64,000 nt of DNA from Streptomyces lanatus (lineage in GTDB: Bacteria > Actinomycetota > Actinomycetes > Streptomycetales > Streptomycetaceae), in assembly GCF_014655715.1 (NCBI RefSeq), contig NZ_BNBM01000030.1, forward strand, positions 21,826 to 85,825. Direction: 5' to 3'. The position numbers were made by a program, and so were the translations under genes. The notes below the pieces were generated by a model. The model had not been told where the DNA came from. It worked only from the letters and a program-made list of their open reading frames with translations, and searched no databases. Each line of letters opens with the position of its first letter. The first letter of the stretch is position 1. Shown one piece after another: positions 33,165 to 41,402 of the stretch.

Positions 33165-34067
33165 CTAACGACGATGCCGATGCGCCAGCGCCTCGTAGCT
33201 CGCGGCCAGCGCGGGCGCCGCCGTCTCATAGGTCCGCTGCGCCACCCCCACGAACAGGCAGTCCACCACCAGCAACTGACTGGTCCGGGACGACATCGCC
33301 GCCGGCCGCAGCTCGCTCTCCCGCGCCGTGGACGTCGTAAGGATGTGATCGGCGTACTGGGTCACCGCCCCGTCCGGCCGCCCGGTGATGGCGACGGTCG
33401 TCGCCCCGTGCTCGAAGGCGACCCGCAAGGGCTCGATGACGTCACCGGTCGACCCGGAGTGGGTGATGGCGATGGCCACGTCACCGGCGCGCAGCTGCAC
33501 CGCGTTCGTCACGGCGAGATGCGGATCGCTGTGGGCATGGGCTATCAGCCCGATCCGCAACAGTTTCTGGACGAGGTCCTGCGCGACGAGCCCGGACGCC
33601 CCCACCCCGTACACATCGATCCGGCGGGCCCCGGCGGCGGCCGTCACCGCCGCGCCCAGCTGGACCGTGTCGAGTCCGGCCGCCGTGTCCGCGAGGGTCT
33701 GCTGCTCGTCGTACGCGAGTTTCGCCACGACGTCCGCGATGGGATCGTCCACCGCGATGTCGGTGGTGATGGCCGGTGCGCGGCCCGACTGCTGCTGGGC
33801 GGCGAGGCCGGCGAGGGCGAGGCGGAGGTCGCGGTAGCCGGGGTAGCCGAGGAGGCGGGCGGTGCGTACGACCGTGGCCTCGCTGGTGCCGGTGAGTTCG
33901 GCGAGGCCGGTGACGGTGAGGGCCGCGCAGCCCGCGGGGTCGTTCGCGACCGCTTCGGCGACGCGCTGCATGGAGCGGGTCATCGACGGGGCGAGGGTGC
34001 GCACCTTGGCGGCGAGGGCGGCGGGCGCGGGAGCCCGGTCGAAAGTTTCCTTCAGTTCGTTGGGCAC
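33165..34067 (-). CDS. RpiR/MurR-family transcriptional regulator
   Basis: A 300-aa protein with an N-terminal HTH (about 35-90: RVAEAVANDPAGCAALTVTGLAELTGTSEATVVRTARLLGYPGYRDL) and a C-terminal SIS sugar-phosphate sensor (about 130-270: GARRIDVYGVGASGLVA and AIAITHSGSTGDVI). It lies 48 bp upstream of murQ, so it most likely senses MurNAc-6-P and controls murQ. A TGAAA-N5-TTTCA palindrome sits immediately upstream of its start, consistent with autoregulation. Confidence 0.92.
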   Translation of the reverse strand: MPNELKETFDRAPAPAALAAKVRTLAPSMTRSMQRVAEAVANDPAGCAALTVTGLAELTGTSEATVVRTARLLGYPGYRDLRLALAGLAAQQQSGRAPAITTDIAVDDPIADVVAKLAYDEQQTLADTAAGLDTVQLGAAVTAAAGARRIDVYGVGASGLVAQDLVQKLLRIGLIAHAHSDPHLAVTNAVQLRAGDVAIAITHSGSTGDVIEPLRVAFEHGATTVAITGRPDGAVTQYADHILTTSTARESELRPAAMSSRTSQLLVVDCLFVGVAQRTYETAAPALAASYEALAHRHRR

Positions 34068-34070
34068 ACT

Positions 34071-34085
34071 TGAAAGGTATTTTCA
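34071..34085. promoter_or_regulatory. RpiR-type operator
   Basis: TGAAAGGTATTTTCA is a perfect 5-5-5 inverted repeat of the TGAAA-N5-TTTCA type used by RpiR-family regulators. It is 4 bp before the regulator start and about 37 bp before the divergent gene at 34122. Confidence 0.68.
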
Positions 34086-34121
34086 GACCGGGGTGTGGTC
34101 AAGAGTGCGCACAATAGGAGC

Positions 34122-34508
34122 ATGGAAGCCGTCACTCCGCTGGAACAGGCGCTGCACACCGCCCGCGCCCTCGTGCTCGCCGACCTGGTCGCGGGCGAGG
34201 TCGCCGAGGCGGACGTCGTGTCGTTGGTCGAGGAGGCGGTCGTACAGCGGCGCTGGTGGGTGGAGCAGTGGCCGGACGGCGTGGCGTATGTGGCGGGGCT
34301 GGTCGCCCAGGACGTACAGGACGCGCTGCTGGACCGGTACGGCCGCTGGCCGCTGTGCCCGGTGTGCGGCGGCGGCGACCCGCACGCGCTGGAGGTCGAG
34401 CCGGAACTGGGGCCCGATCCGCACTGGGTGTGCCACCAGGCGGGCGTGAAGGTCGCGGCGCTGGGCTCGCTGGGGCCGGCCGGCACGGGCGGGACGCCGT
34501 CCTCGTGA
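34122..34508 (+). CDS. Hypothetical protein with CxxC motif
   Basis: A 128-aa protein. The first 85 residues are helical and acidic (LEQALHTARALVLADLVAGE, VVSLVEEAVVQRRWW). The second part has CPVCGGGDPH and a later WVCHQAG, a possible single zinc site. The start ATG follows an AGGAG site directly, and the stop overlaps the DUF4031 gene by GTGA. No family is recognised. The gene is divergent from the RpiR regulator and shares its promoter region. Confidence 0.72.
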   Translation: MEAVTPLEQALHTARALVLADLVAGEVAEADVVSLVEEAVVQRRWWVEQWPDGVAYVAGLVAQDVQDALLDRYGRWPLCPVCGGGDPHALEVEPELGPDPHWVCHQAGVKVAALGSLGPAGTGGTPSS

Positions 34509-34771
34509 TCTACATCGACCCGCCGACCTGGCCGGGCCACGGCCGGATGTGGTCCCACCTCGTGAGCGATGTCTCGTACGACGAACTGCACCTGTTCGCC
34601 GAGGAGTTGGGCGTGCCACGGCGGGCGTTCGAGCGCGACCACTACGACATCCCCTCGCACCGGTACGCCGACGCGGTGCGCGCCGGCGCGGTGGAGGTCA
34701 GCAGCCGTGAGGTGGTGCGGTTGTTGCAGGGGGCGGGGTTGCGACGGCCGAAGGGGCGGGCCTGGGGCTGA
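34505..34771 (+). CDS. DUF4031 domain protein
   Basis: An 88-aa protein that is nearly all DUF4031, recognised by IYIDPPTWPGHGRMWSHL, DVSYDELHLFAEELGVPRRA and FERDHYDIPSHRY. Function of the family is unknown. GTG 34505 overlaps the upstream stop, so the two are co-translated. Confidence 0.85.
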   Translation: MIYIDPPTWPGHGRMWSHLVSDVSYDELHLFAEELGVPRRAFERDHYDIPSHRYADAVRAGAVEVSSREVVRLLQGAGLRRPKGRAWG

Positions 34772-34793
34772 CGCCCCTTCGGCGACGGTCGCT

Positions 34794-35270
34794 TTATGCG
34801 AACTGGCCGGGCTGGTAGGAGCCGGCCGGCTGCTGGACGATGACGTTCATCCGGTTGAAGGCGTTGATCAGCGCGATCAGGGTCACCAGCGCGCCGAGCT
34901 GCTCCTCGTCGTAGTGCTTGGCGGCGTTCTCCCAGACGTCGTCCGGTACGCCGCCGGCCGCGTCGGCGATACGGGTGCCCGCCTCCGTCAGGTCCAGCGC
35001 GGCGCGCTCGGCGTCGGTGAAGACGGTGGCCTCGCGCCAGGCGGCGACCATATTGAGGCGGACGGCGTCCTCGCCCGCGGCGATGGCGTCCTTGAAATGC
35101 ATGTCGGTGCAGAAGCCGCAGCCGTTGATCTGGCTGGCACGCAGCGTCACCATGTTCTGCGTCGAGACGGGCAGCGGCGAGTCATGGACCACCTTGCCCG
35201 CCGAGGCGACGTGCTTCACGGCCTTGCCGACGGTCGGGTTCTCAAGGAGGTTGATCCGGGCGGCGCTCAT
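34794..35270 (-). CDS. Carboxymuconolactone decarboxylase/AhpD-like protein
   Basis: A 158-aa helical protein with the redox motif CGFCTDMHFKDA (about 51-62), the CxxC-x3-H arrangement of AhpD-like alkylhydroperoxidases. ARINLLENPTVGKAVKHV and ALVTLIALINAFNRMNV complete the fold. It probably acts in peroxide detoxification, though no peroxiredoxin is adjacent. A perfect GTGACC-TG-GGTCAC palindrome is located about 80 bp upstream of the start. Confidence 0.9.
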   Translation of the reverse strand: MSAARINLLENPTVGKAVKHVASAGKVVHDSPLPVSTQNMVTLRASQINGCGFCTDMHFKDAIAAGEDAVRLNMVAAWREATVFTDAERAALDLTEAGTRIADAAGGVPDDVWENAAKHYDEEQLGALVTLIALINAFNRMNVIVQQPAGSYQPGQFA

Positions 35271-35350
35271 GGCGAACTCCTCGGTCGTGGGTACTTCGTG
35301 GGTACACAGCTATGACGGAGGGGCTCGGCACGATGTGACGTGACGGGAAT

Positions 35351-35364
35351 GTGACCTGGGTCAC
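35351..35364. promoter_or_regulatory. GTGACC palindrome, Crp-like spacing
   Basis: GTGACCTGGGTCAC is a 6-2-6 inverted repeat that fits GTG-N6-GNCAC. It lies upstream of the AhpD-like gene and overlaps the last codons of the next minus-strand gene. Confidence 0.42.
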
Positions 35365-36461
35365 CGGCGGACGTACAGCCTCAGCGTCCGCTCCATCTCC
35401 TGCTCCTCATGGGCGGTGCGCTCCTCCTCGACGCTCGCCCGTATGTACCCCGCGCGGGTGGCGACGGCCTGTGAGGCGAGGTTGTCCTCATGGATGGCCG
35501 CGACGAGAAGCCGTACGTCGTCCCTGGTCAGGGAGTGGTCCGACAGGGCGCGCAGACCCTCGGCGGCATAGCCGTGGCCGCGCGCGGCCACGGTGAGGTC
35601 GTAGCCGACCTCGGCATGGCCCTCCTCGTCCGGTACGCCGTGGAAGCCCATGCCGCCGATCGCGCGCCCGTCCTCCCGCCGCACCAGGACGAACAGTCCC
35701 CACTCGGGCCGGTGCGTCCCGTCCTCGTACGCCTTGACGACCATCCCCGCGGCGTCACGGGTGCCCTGGAAGGGCCCGCCGTCGACCCACTCGAAGCCGC
35801 CGTCGCCGCCGGTGTGGAGGTCGGTGGCGGCGGCGGGGGTGACGCCCTGGAGGGTGAGGCGGTCGGTGGGGATGACGATGTTGTTGTTCCAGCGCCACTC
35901 GGTGACCGGCGGACGGCCGGGGAGGTCGGCGCGGCCGGTGGCCCACAGGAGGGTGCGCCAGTGGTCGGGACCGGGCTTGACGTGGGGGAAGATCGTCGTC
36001 AGCACGAACTGGGGGAGTACGGCGGGCGGTTCGTACGTCAGCCCCAGCCCCTCGGCGATGTCGTGCGTGTGCAGCAGCACCTCGGCGATGCCCATCGCGG
36101 CGAAGCCCTCACGGTTCGCGCTGCGGAACGGGTACGGGTGGAAGGCGCGCACATCGGGTGGCGTGGTGCGGAGGGTGGTGGCGAACAGGACACCGGTCGT
36201 CTCGATGACATGGATGATGCCCTGGTTGTCGGTGCCGTCGTCGAGGGTGATCTCGAAGGGGACGTAGTCGTCCTGGGCGCGGCCCGCGAGCTGGCCGGCG
36301 TAGGCGATGAGGTCCTCGGCGATGTGGAACGCCGTCTTGTGACAGCTCCAGTCCAGCCGCCCGGCCTTCGCCCCTTCCCAGTCCAGGTCCGCCGCCGTAC
36401 GCAGCATCGCCGCGCAGCTCGCCACGGCGTCGGTCGCGTGTTCCCCACCCATGTGTCGCAT
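35361..36461 (-). CDS. Fusion: DinB/maleylpyruvate-isomerase-like N-terminus with GNAT C-terminus
   Basis: A 366-aa protein. Residues about 10-200 resemble mycothiol-dependent/DinB-fold proteins (LDWSCHKTAFHIAEDLIAYAG, MGIAEVLLHTHDIAEGLGL). Residues about 205-366 are a GNAT domain with RREDGRAIGGMGFHGVP, AEVGYDLTVAARGHGYAAEG and the late NLASQAVATRAGYIR. The acetyl-CoA loop is seen as ARGHGYA. The combination suggests a two-step modifying enzyme; the substrate is unknown. The start could be the ATG at 36461 or 36452. Confidence 0.83.
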   Translation of the reverse strand: MRHMGGEHATDAVASCAAMLRTAADLDWEGAKAGRLDWSCHKTAFHIAEDLIAYAGQLAGRAQDDYVPFEITLDDGTDNQGIIHVIETTGVLFATTLRTTPPDVRAFHPYPFRSANREGFAAMGIAEVLLHTHDIAEGLGLTYEPPAVLPQFVLTTIFPHVKPGPDHWRTLLWATGRADLPGRPPVTEWRWNNNIVIPTDRLTLQGVTPAAATDLHTGGDGGFEWVDGGPFQGTRDAAGMVVKAYEDGTHRPEWGLFVLVRREDGRAIGGMGFHGVPDEEGHAEVGYDLTVAARGHGYAAEGLRALSDHSLTRDDVRLLVAAIHEDNLASQAVATRAGYIRASVEEERTAHEEQEMERTLRLYVRR

Positions 36462-36488
36462 GGGGGCAGGCTACGGCTGCCGTCGCTT

Positions 36489-37136
36489 TCAGAGCGACAG
36501 CATTTCCAGCTCGGCGGCGAGGTTGTAGCGGGCGGTGGCCTCCCACTCCTTGCGGCCGTGCGGGGTGCGGAACAGGGTCGGCAGGGCGAGGAGTTGGCGC
36601 AGGATCGCGGCACGGCCCTCGCGGAAGGCGTCGTTCGGCACGAAGTGGTACTCCTCGCGTACGGCGACCGTGTACGCGGCGTACGCGGCGGGCGGGGCGG
36701 CGAGGATCGCGAGGTCGGCGTCGCAGAGGACCTCGCCGTCGCGGTCGTCGGGCGCCGGGTCATGGGTGACGGTGAGCCGCACGAGCCGGGCGACCTCGGC
36801 GGTGCGCCCCGCGGGGACGCCGGCTTCGGGGAGGGCGCGCTCGGCGAGGCGGGCGGAGCGTTCCTCGTTCTCGGAGCGGTCGGGGAGATATACGGCGTCG
36901 TGGAACCAGGCGGCGAGGCGCACCGCCATGACGTCGTCCGCGTGCTCCTCCAGGGTGTCGATGTGCCCCAGGACCGCCGCCAGGTGCTCGACGGTGTGGT
37001 AGTGCCGCTGCGGCTCCGACCAGCGGCGGAGCAGGGCCTCCCCGTACCGCTCGGGGGCGATGGCGCAGGAGTCGTCGTCGCGCGCGGCGAGCAGGGTGCG
37101 GAGCCAGCGGGACCGGAGGTCGTCGAGGTCAGCCAT
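36489..37136 (-). CDS. HD-superfamily metal-dependent phosphohydrolase-like protein
   Basis: A 215-aa all-helical protein with the metal motifs YHTVEHLAAVLGHI (about 46-59) and AAWFHDAVYLPDRSENEERSA (about 74-95), then LTVTHDPAPDDRDGEVLCDADLAIL. These match the predicted phosphohydrolases found next to many actinobacterial genes. The natural substrate is unknown. It lies 27 bp upstream of the DinB-GNAT fusion gene in the same direction, so the two are probably in one transcript. Confidence 0.87.
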   Translation of the reverse strand: MADLDDLRSRWLRTLLAARDDDSCAIAPERYGEALLRRWSEPQRHYHTVEHLAAVLGHIDTLEEHADDVMAVRLAAWFHDAVYLPDRSENEERSARLAERALPEAGVPAGRTAEVARLVRLTVTHDPAPDDRDGEVLCDADLAILAAPPAAYAAYTVAVREEYHFVPNDAFREGRAAILRQLLALPTLFRTPHGRKEWEATARYNLAAELEMLSL

Positions 37137-37183
37137 GTCCTCATTCTCCCGGGTGGGCCGTACCGCGCCCTAGCGTGGAGGTC

Positions 37184-37861
37184 ATGACTTCTGCTGACGC
37201 GTACGGCGTAAGGGATTTCGAGCTGCCGGGCCGGCTGCTGGCCGTCGAGCGGGACGCACTGGTCCCGCTGTTGCGGGCGCGGCCGGACGACGACTTCGCG
37301 CTGCCCACCGTGGCCTGTCCGGGGTGGTCGGTGCGGGATGTGCTGGCGCACTGTTCGGCCGCGTTGATGCGGGTCGTGGAGAACCGGTTGGAGGACGGCG
37401 TGTTCTCGGCCGAGTCCAACGACCGGGACATCGCCGAGCGCGCCGACTGGACCCATGCGCGGGTCGTCGACGAGCTGGAGCGCGGGATGACCGAGGCGGG
37501 GCCGGTGATCGCCGAGGCCGGCGGGGCGCTGGACGGCGTCGCACTGGGGGAGTGGGTGCACGCCGGTGACGTACGGGAGGTGCTGGGGGCGCCCGGGGCG
37601 TACGCCGGTGCCGGACTCCCCGACGCGCTCCGGCTCCTCGCCTGGCTCACCCGGGACCGGCGCCACGTCCCCCTGCACGCCGACCTGGACGACGTGGACG
37701 AGCCCCTGCGCCTGGGTGAGGCGACGGCTCCGCGGCCACCGGCGCGGTACATCGGGGACGGCGCCACTCTTGTACGGCTGTATGCGGGGCGGCCGGTGGC
37801 GGGGGCGGCGGCGTATGAGCTGGTGGGGGTGGAGGCGGGGGAGCTGAACATCTTCGGCTGA
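37184..37861 (+). CDS. Mycothiol-dependent maleylpyruvate-isomerase-like protein
   Basis: A 225-aa DinB-like protein of the TIGR03083 type. PTVACPGWSVRDVLAHCSAALMRVVE carries the first metal histidine and LGEWVHAGDVREVLGAP the others. Such proteins often use mycothiol as cofactor in transfer or isomerisation. ATG 37184 follows GTGGAGG. It is divergent from the HD-domain gene; the substrate is not known. Confidence 0.85.
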   Translation: MTSADAYGVRDFELPGRLLAVERDALVPLLRARPDDDFALPTVACPGWSVRDVLAHCSAALMRVVENRLEDGVFSAESNDRDIAERADWTHARVVDELERGMTEAGPVIAEAGGALDGVALGEWVHAGDVREVLGAPGAYAGAGLPDALRLLAWLTRDRRHVPLHADLDDVDEPLRLGEATAPRPPARYIGDGATLVRLYAGRPVAGAAAYELVGVEAGELNIFG

Positions 37862-37916
37862 GGGTGGCTCGTACTTCGGGGTTGAGGGGATCTTCGGCGG
37901 GGCAGGCGTACCCTGG

Positions 37917-37937
37917 ATTGGACTAGACCTGTAGTCC
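37917..37937. promoter_or_regulatory. dre-like site and overlapping inverted repeat upstream of cutC
   Basis: ATTGGACTAGACCTGT (37917-37932) matches 13 of 16 dre positions. Overlapping it, GGACTA and TAGTCC form a perfect inverted repeat around GACCTG (37920-37937). The element lies about 40 bp before the cutC start. Confidence 0.5.
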
Positions 37938-37976
37938 GCGCAGTAGTCGCCGTCGAATGCCGAGGAATGGGGTCCC

Positions 37977-38672
37977 ATGAGCAAGCGTGCAGTCCTGGAG
38001 GTGATCGCCCTCGGCGTCGAGGACGCGGTCGCCGCCCAGGCCGGAGGTGCGGATCGGCTCGAACTCGTCACCGACATGGCGGCGGACGGGCTCACCCCGG
38101 CGGTCGAGACCTTCGCCGGGATCCGGGCCGCCGTCGACATCGACCTGCGCGTGATGCTGAGGCTGGCGGACGGATTCGCGGCGGGGGACGTCGGGGCGCT
38201 GGTGGGGGCGGTGCGGGAGATGCGGGGGGCCGGGGCGGAGGAGTTCGTGCTGGGCTTCCTGGACGGCGACGGTGGGGTGGACCTCGGTGCCGTCGAGCGG
38301 GTGGTGGCCGAGCTGGACGGATGCCGGTGGACCTTCCACCGCGCGATCGACCGGGCCGCCGACCGGGATGCCCTGCGCAAACAGCTGGACGGCCTGCCGG
38401 GGCTGGACACCTACCTCACGGCGGGCTCGGCGGACGGCGTGGACGAGGGCCTGCCCGTCCTGCTCGCGGAGGCGGCGCGGGCGGGGGAGCCGGGGTATGA
38501 GCAGCGGATCCTGGTGGGGGGCGGGCTGCGACTCGACCATGTGCCGAGGTTGGTGGCGGCGGGGATCGACGCGTTCCATATCGGCGGGGCGGCGAGGCCT
38601 GAGGGGTGGGGCGGGGCGGTTTCTGCGGAGGCTGTGGGGGTTTGGCGGGGGGTGTTGGACGGGGTTTCGTAG
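37977..38672 (+). CDS. cutC: CutC-family protein
   Basis: A 231-aa TIM-barrel protein. Family signatures are LEVIALGVEDAVAAQAGGADRLELV, the VMLRLADGF segment (usually I/VRPR), FHRAIDR and the ILVGGGLRLDHVPRLVAAGI near the C-terminus. CutC was first linked to copper tolerance in E. coli, but its reaction is unresolved. The classical RPR motif is altered to RLA here. The upstream dre-like element suggests GlcNAc/DasR control rather than copper control. Confidence 0.85.
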   Translation: MSKRAVLEVIALGVEDAVAAQAGGADRLELVTDMAADGLTPAVETFAGIRAAVDIDLRVMLRLADGFAAGDVGALVGAVREMRGAGAEEFVLGFLDGDGGVDLGAVERVVAELDGCRWTFHRAIDRAADRDALRKQLDGLPGLDTYLTAGSADGVDEGLPVLLAEAARAGEPGYEQRILVGGGLRLDHVPRLVAAGIDAFHIGGAARPEGWGGAVSAEAVGVWRGVLDGVS

Positions 38673-38868
38673 GGGGTGGGGTGGGGTTTCGTAGGGGCTG
38701 GGCGGGGGTGGGTTCGTGCGGCCCGGCGGGTGGCTGGGGTGGGGGAGGTCGCGCGGCCCGGCGCTAACGGGGTGCCGCCCGCGCCCACCCGTGCCGCCCT
38801 AGGCGGCACGAATGCCCGCGGATTGGGCGACCCAACGGCGCGGATGCCCGCGGATTGGGCGCGCAGCG
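38673..38868. other. Non-coding stretch with G-rich tract after cutC
   Basis: The first 80 bases are a G/T-biased run rich in GGGGTGGGG-type tracts, able in principle to form G-quadruplexes. The rest includes two close copies of CGGATTGGGCG. I see no gene. Two intergenic repeats follow at 38869-39061. Confidence 0.5.
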
Positions 38869-38944
38869 ACGTCGGCTGCAACGCCTTCAGGGGCGCGGGG
38901 AACTGCGCGATCAGCCACCGATCCCCCGCAGTCCGCCACGAGAC
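38869..38944 (-). repeat. Streptomyces intergenic repeat, copy 4
   Basis: Starts ACGTCGGCTGCAACGCC and ends CCGCAGTCCGCCACGAGAC; the core is the reverse complement of copy 1. It is nearly identical to the copy 43 bp downstream, so the pair is a tandem duplication. Confidence 0.8.
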
Positions 38945-38986
38945 ATGACCGCCCCCGGCCTCTCGCGGTTTGGGCACAGCACAGGA

Positions 38987-39061
38987 ACGTCGGCTGCAAC
39001 GCCTTCAGGGGCGCGGGGAACTGCGCGACCAGCCCCCACCTCCCGCAGTCCGCCACGAGAC
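38987..39061 (-). repeat. Streptomyces intergenic repeat, copy 5
   Basis: Second unit of the tandem pair, 75 bp, with the same ends as copy 4 and only a few internal changes. It sits just beyond the 3' end of the helR gene. Confidence 0.8.
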
Positions 39062-39083
39062 GTCACCACCCCCACCCCGCCCG

Positions 39084-41135
39084 TCACCCCAACTGCCCGG
39101 GCAACCCCGCCGCATGCACCACAACCAACCCCGACACCGCCCGAGTCAGAGCCACATACAACCGCCGCAACCCCGTCCGCTCATCCGGCTCGCCGTCCAC
39201 CACCGCCTGGGGCTCGTCCAGGACCACGTAGTCGTACTCCAGGCCCTTCGCGAGGGACGCGGGGACCAGGGTCAGGCGGGTCTGTTCGGACGTCTCCTCG
39301 CCGGGGGAGAGGTAGGTGATGCCCGCCGCACCCAACGCCTCCGCCAGCTCCGGAATACGCGCATCCGCGGCGATCAGCCCGATCGACCCCTCGTTGCGCA
39401 GCAACTCCCGGCACGCCGCGACGACTTCCCCCGAACCCGCCTCCGCCTTACGGACCTCGAAGAACCCCGGGTTCTCACGGATCGACGCCACCGGAGCAAG
39501 ACCCGGCGCGATGTGCGGGAGGAGGCGGGAGGCATAGGTGATGACGTCCGTCGGGACGCGGAAGCCGGCCGTCAGTTCCTCGATCACGCCGTCCGACTTG
39601 CCGAGATGCCCCAGCGCCTCGTCCCAACTCCGCGTGGCCCACGGCGTCGTACCCTGCGCCAGATCACCCAGCACCGTCGCCGACCCCGTCGTGCAGCGCC
39701 GCCCCACCGCCCGGTACTGCATCGGCGACAGATCCTGCGCCTCGTCGAGGACGACATGCCCGAGGGACGGCGTACGCGCCACGATGTCGTTCGTCTCGTC
39801 GATCAGCACCGCATCCGCCGCCGACCACTTCGCGGACTTCACCGACCGCGCCGGCTTCGCCCAGAGGATCTTCTTCTGCTCGTCCTCGTCCAGGACCCCC
39901 GCCGCGTGCTCGGCCAGGAACTCCCCGTCCGCCAGCAGCCGCAGCACCAGCTTCGCCGGATCCACCGGCGGCCAGATCGCCTTCACGGCCGCCTTCACCG
40001 CACTGTTGCGGGCCACCGCGTCCTGCACCCGGTCGTCCGGCGCCTCCCCCGAACGTTCCATTTGCACCAACACGGCGTGCGCGATGCGCTGCGGAAGAGC
40101 ATCCCGGGCGGCCCCGTAACGGATGTCCCGGGCCAGCAACTCCCGTACCGTCTCCTCGACTTCGTACGCCGCCACCCGCCACCGCCGCGACCCCCGTACC
40201 ACGACCACCGGCTCCGTCGGCATCGACACATGCGAGTAGACCGCCCGCCGCAGCACCTCCGCCATCCGCGCGTCGCCCTTGATCACGGCGGTCGCCGCGT
40301 CGTCGGTGCCGCGTACCTCGACATGGGCGACGAGATCGTCCACCGTCGCCTGCCGGACGCTCAACTCGCCCAGCGCGGGCAGCACTTGCTCGATGTAGTG
40401 CAGGAAGGACCGGTTCGGCCCGATGACGAGCGTGCCGGTGCGGGCGAGCCGCTCGCGGTGGGCGTAGAGCAGGTATGCCACTCGGTGCAGGCCCACCGCC
40501 GTCTTTCCGGTGCCCGGACCTCCCTGTACGCACACCGTCCCGCCGAGACCGGACCGTACGATCTCGTCCTGCTCCGGCTGGATCGTCGCCACGATGTCCC
40601 GCATCGGGCCCACGCGCGGGCGCTCGATCTCCTGCTGGAGCAGTTTGCTGGTGCGGGCCGCCTCGGCGGGGTCGGAGAGGTGCTCGTCCTCGTAGGCCGT
40701 GAGGTCGCCGCCCGTGTAGCCGAAGCGGCGGCGCAGCGCGATGTCCAGCGGGTCCTTCTTGGACGCCCGGTAGAACGGCTGGGACACCGGCGCGCGCCAG
40801 TCGATGACCATCGGGTCGCCCTCGGCGTCGTGCACATGCCGCCGCCCGATGTAGAAGCGCTCGCCCTCGGCGCCTTCCGCCCCTTCCGCACCGGGCGCGT
40901 GCAGATAGTCGAGGCGGCCGAAGAACAGCGGGGTGTCGCTGAGGTCGGCCAGGGCCTTGATGCGGTCGTCGATCTGGCGGGCGAGGACCTCGGCGTTGAC
41001 CCAGTTCGCGGTGACGTCGCTGATGTCGAGGGACTCGACGTCCTCCCGCATGGCGCGCAGGGCGGCACGGGAGGAGGCGAGGTGGGAGCGTTCACGCGAG
41101 AGGGGGTCGAGCGAGTCGTCGACGGGGGTGGACAC
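39084..41135 (-). CDS. helR: RNA polymerase recycling motor ATPase HelR (HelD family)
   Basis: A 683-aa UvrD-like ATPase. The N-terminal coiled coil (RERSHLASSRAALRAMREDV) is the arm that enters the polymerase channel in HelD proteins. Walker A is QGGPGTGKTAVGLHR (about 205-220), Walker B and motif II are VVLDEAQDLSPMQYRAV, and the C-terminus has LVPASLAKGLEYDYVVLDEP and RRLYVALTRAVSGL. HelR frees stalled RNA polymerase and in Streptomyces displaces rifamycins, giving resistance. I do not see an obvious rifamycin-associated inverted repeat upstream; a different palindrome is present at 41275. Confidence 0.92.
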   Translation of the reverse strand: MSTPVDDSLDPLSRERSHLASSRAALRAMREDVESLDISDVTANWVNAEVLARQIDDRIKALADLSDTPLFFGRLDYLHAPGAEGAEGAEGERFYIGRRHVHDAEGDPMVIDWRAPVSQPFYRASKKDPLDIALRRRFGYTGGDLTAYEDEHLSDPAEAARTSKLLQQEIERPRVGPMRDIVATIQPEQDEIVRSGLGGTVCVQGGPGTGKTAVGLHRVAYLLYAHRERLARTGTLVIGPNRSFLHYIEQVLPALGELSVRQATVDDLVAHVEVRGTDDAATAVIKGDARMAEVLRRAVYSHVSMPTEPVVVVRGSRRWRVAAYEVEETVRELLARDIRYGAARDALPQRIAHAVLVQMERSGEAPDDRVQDAVARNSAVKAAVKAIWPPVDPAKLVLRLLADGEFLAEHAAGVLDEDEQKKILWAKPARSVKSAKWSAADAVLIDETNDIVARTPSLGHVVLDEAQDLSPMQYRAVGRRCTTGSATVLGDLAQGTTPWATRSWDEALGHLGKSDGVIEELTAGFRVPTDVITYASRLLPHIAPGLAPVASIRENPGFFEVRKAEAGSGEVVAACRELLRNEGSIGLIAADARIPELAEALGAAGITYLSPGEETSEQTRLTLVPASLAKGLEYDYVVLDEPQAVVDGEPDERTGLRRLYVALTRAVSGLVVVHAAGLPGQLG

Positions 41136-41274
41136 GGCGGTGCCTCCGGAGGACCTGCGGTGGGTGGTCGAGAGAAGCCGACCGGTTACCGTCCGGGCAG
41201 CGGCGCTCCGTGAACGGAGGCGGGCAAGAGCGGAGATTTTAGGTGAGCGCCGCTGCCGGATGCCAATGGTTTTT

Positions 41275-41292
41275 CCGTCCCCTAGGGGACGG
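41275..41292. promoter_or_regulatory. Perfect 18-bp palindrome between helR and a small gene
   Basis: CCGTCCCCTAGGGGACGG is fully self-complementary. It lies 140 bp upstream of helR and 110 bp upstream of the divergent small gene, followed by another short repeat (GCCCT..AGGGC). It may be an operator or a hairpin in a leader. Confidence 0.5.
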
Positions 41293-41402
41293 GGCCCTCC
41301 TCCTTAAGGGCAAGGGGTCCCTCCGTAGACGTACGAACGCACTGCCCGCCTTCGCCCCGCAGGCCGATGCGGTCTTTATGCCTGCGAACCCATCATGGAG
41401 AC

